Assembly: GCA_015494735.1 (NCBI GenBank)
Contig: WGAQ01000035.1
Location: 1 to 25,261 of the forward strand
Source of the DNA: Caldifarciminota bacterium
Lineage (GTDB): Bacteria > Hydrothermota > Hydrothermia > LBFQ01 > DSFT01
Direction: 5' to 3'
DNA length: 25,261 bases
Translations under genes and position numbers: made by a program
Notes under the pieces: model-generated
Databases searched by the model: none
Told to the model about the DNA's origin: nothing
What the model saw: only the letters and a program-made list of their open reading frames with translations
Part shown: positions 25,024-25,261 of the stretch, piece after piece
Position numbering within the stretch: the first letter of the stretch is position 1
Layout of the letters: every line of letters starts with the position of its first letter

Positions 25024-25261
25024 ATGATTAGAATCCTCAAGAGCAAACTGCACAATGCCACCATCACTGACAAATACCTGCATTACACGGGGAGCCTTGG
25101 CATAGATGCGGAGTTGATGGAGAGGGCAGGCATTAAACCCTATGAGGAAATCCTGGTGGTCAATATCACCAACGGGGAGAGATTCGTCACCTATGCCATA
25201 GAGGAGGAGAGGGGCTCCAGGAGGATAGTGCTCAATGGAGCCGCCGCCCGTCTGGGGGAGA
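25024..25261 (+). CDS. panD: Aspartate 1-decarboxylase (3' end outside window)
   Basis: The first 79 residues are visible and the frame runs off the window. MIRILKSKLHNATIT, YTGSLGID and IVLNGAAARLG match PanD, a small pyruvoyl enzyme that makes beta-alanine from aspartate for pantothenate and coenzyme A. The self-cleavage site is G23-S24, where the serine becomes the pyruvoyl group. The catalytic Lys of the LKSK motif (K7 or so) and the Arg in NGERFVTYAI are also present. The ATG lies 2 nt after the ACT gene, with GGAGAGG as ribosome-binding site inside that gene's end. Confidence 0.95.
   Translation, partial: MIRILKSKLHNATITDKYLHYTGSLGIDAELMERAGIKPYEEILVVNITNGERFVTYAIEEERGSRRIVLNGAAARLGE

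Overview
The window looks like a chromosomal segment of a thermophilic, probably uncultured bacterium. Bacterial signs are a bacterial-type DNA polymerase III alpha subunit, the S6-SSB-S18-L9 cluster, Shine-Dalgarno sites and sigma70-like promoters. Thermophile signs are a fused IPC transferase/DIPP synthase (the route to di-myo-inositol phosphate, a solute typical of hyperthermophiles), GC-rich rRNA helices and AGG/ATA-rich codon use. A type IX-like C-terminal sorting tail together with a V-type ATPase subunit suggests a lineage such as WOR-3/Hydrothermae or another FCB-related candidate phylum. That placement is inference; the 23S gene would settle it.

Layout. 1-402 is the 3' end of a PflX-like radical SAM gene. 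411-2950 (minus) is a three-gene operon: a secreted CxxCH protein with a sorting tail, a THEP1-type NTPase and IPCT/DIPPS. A divergent 222-bp promoter region follows. 3173-8326 (plus) is a tripartite heavy-metal RND efflux operon: TolC-like channel, lipoprotein adaptor and CzcA/CusA-like pump. 8327-8847 has no gene I can support but carries three near-identical sigma70 promoters and a possible fourth, feeding 23S rRNA (8848-11861) and 5S rRNA (11935-12052). No 16S gene or tRNA is present, so this is an unlinked 23S-5S unit. 12085-18631 (plus) encodes a YIP1-family membrane protein, DnaE, a small formyltransferase-like orphan, a lone V-type ATPase subunit C and a diacylglycerol-kinase-family lipid kinase. 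18650-23987 is a translation/replication operon: rpsT, a Fur-family regulator, rpsF, ssb, rpsR, rplI, a bifunctional-nuclease-family protein and ileS. 24037-25261 holds a DUF177/YceD protein, a free-standing aspartokinase-like ACT protein and panD (cut by the window edge).

The most interesting signal is regulatory. A TAAAATTT element lies 6-10 nt before the start codon of seven genes that mostly lack a Shine-Dalgarno site, which fits a -10 box driving leaderless mRNAs. In three cases the TAA stop of the upstream gene is the first half of TAAAAT. Genes without this element mostly have strong AGGAGG sites or overlap the preceding gene, so two modes of initiation appear to coexist. The rRNA promoters use the related -10 sequence TAAACTT with TTGACA/TTGAAA at exactly 17 bp. 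Two of them have an inverted repeat over the -35.
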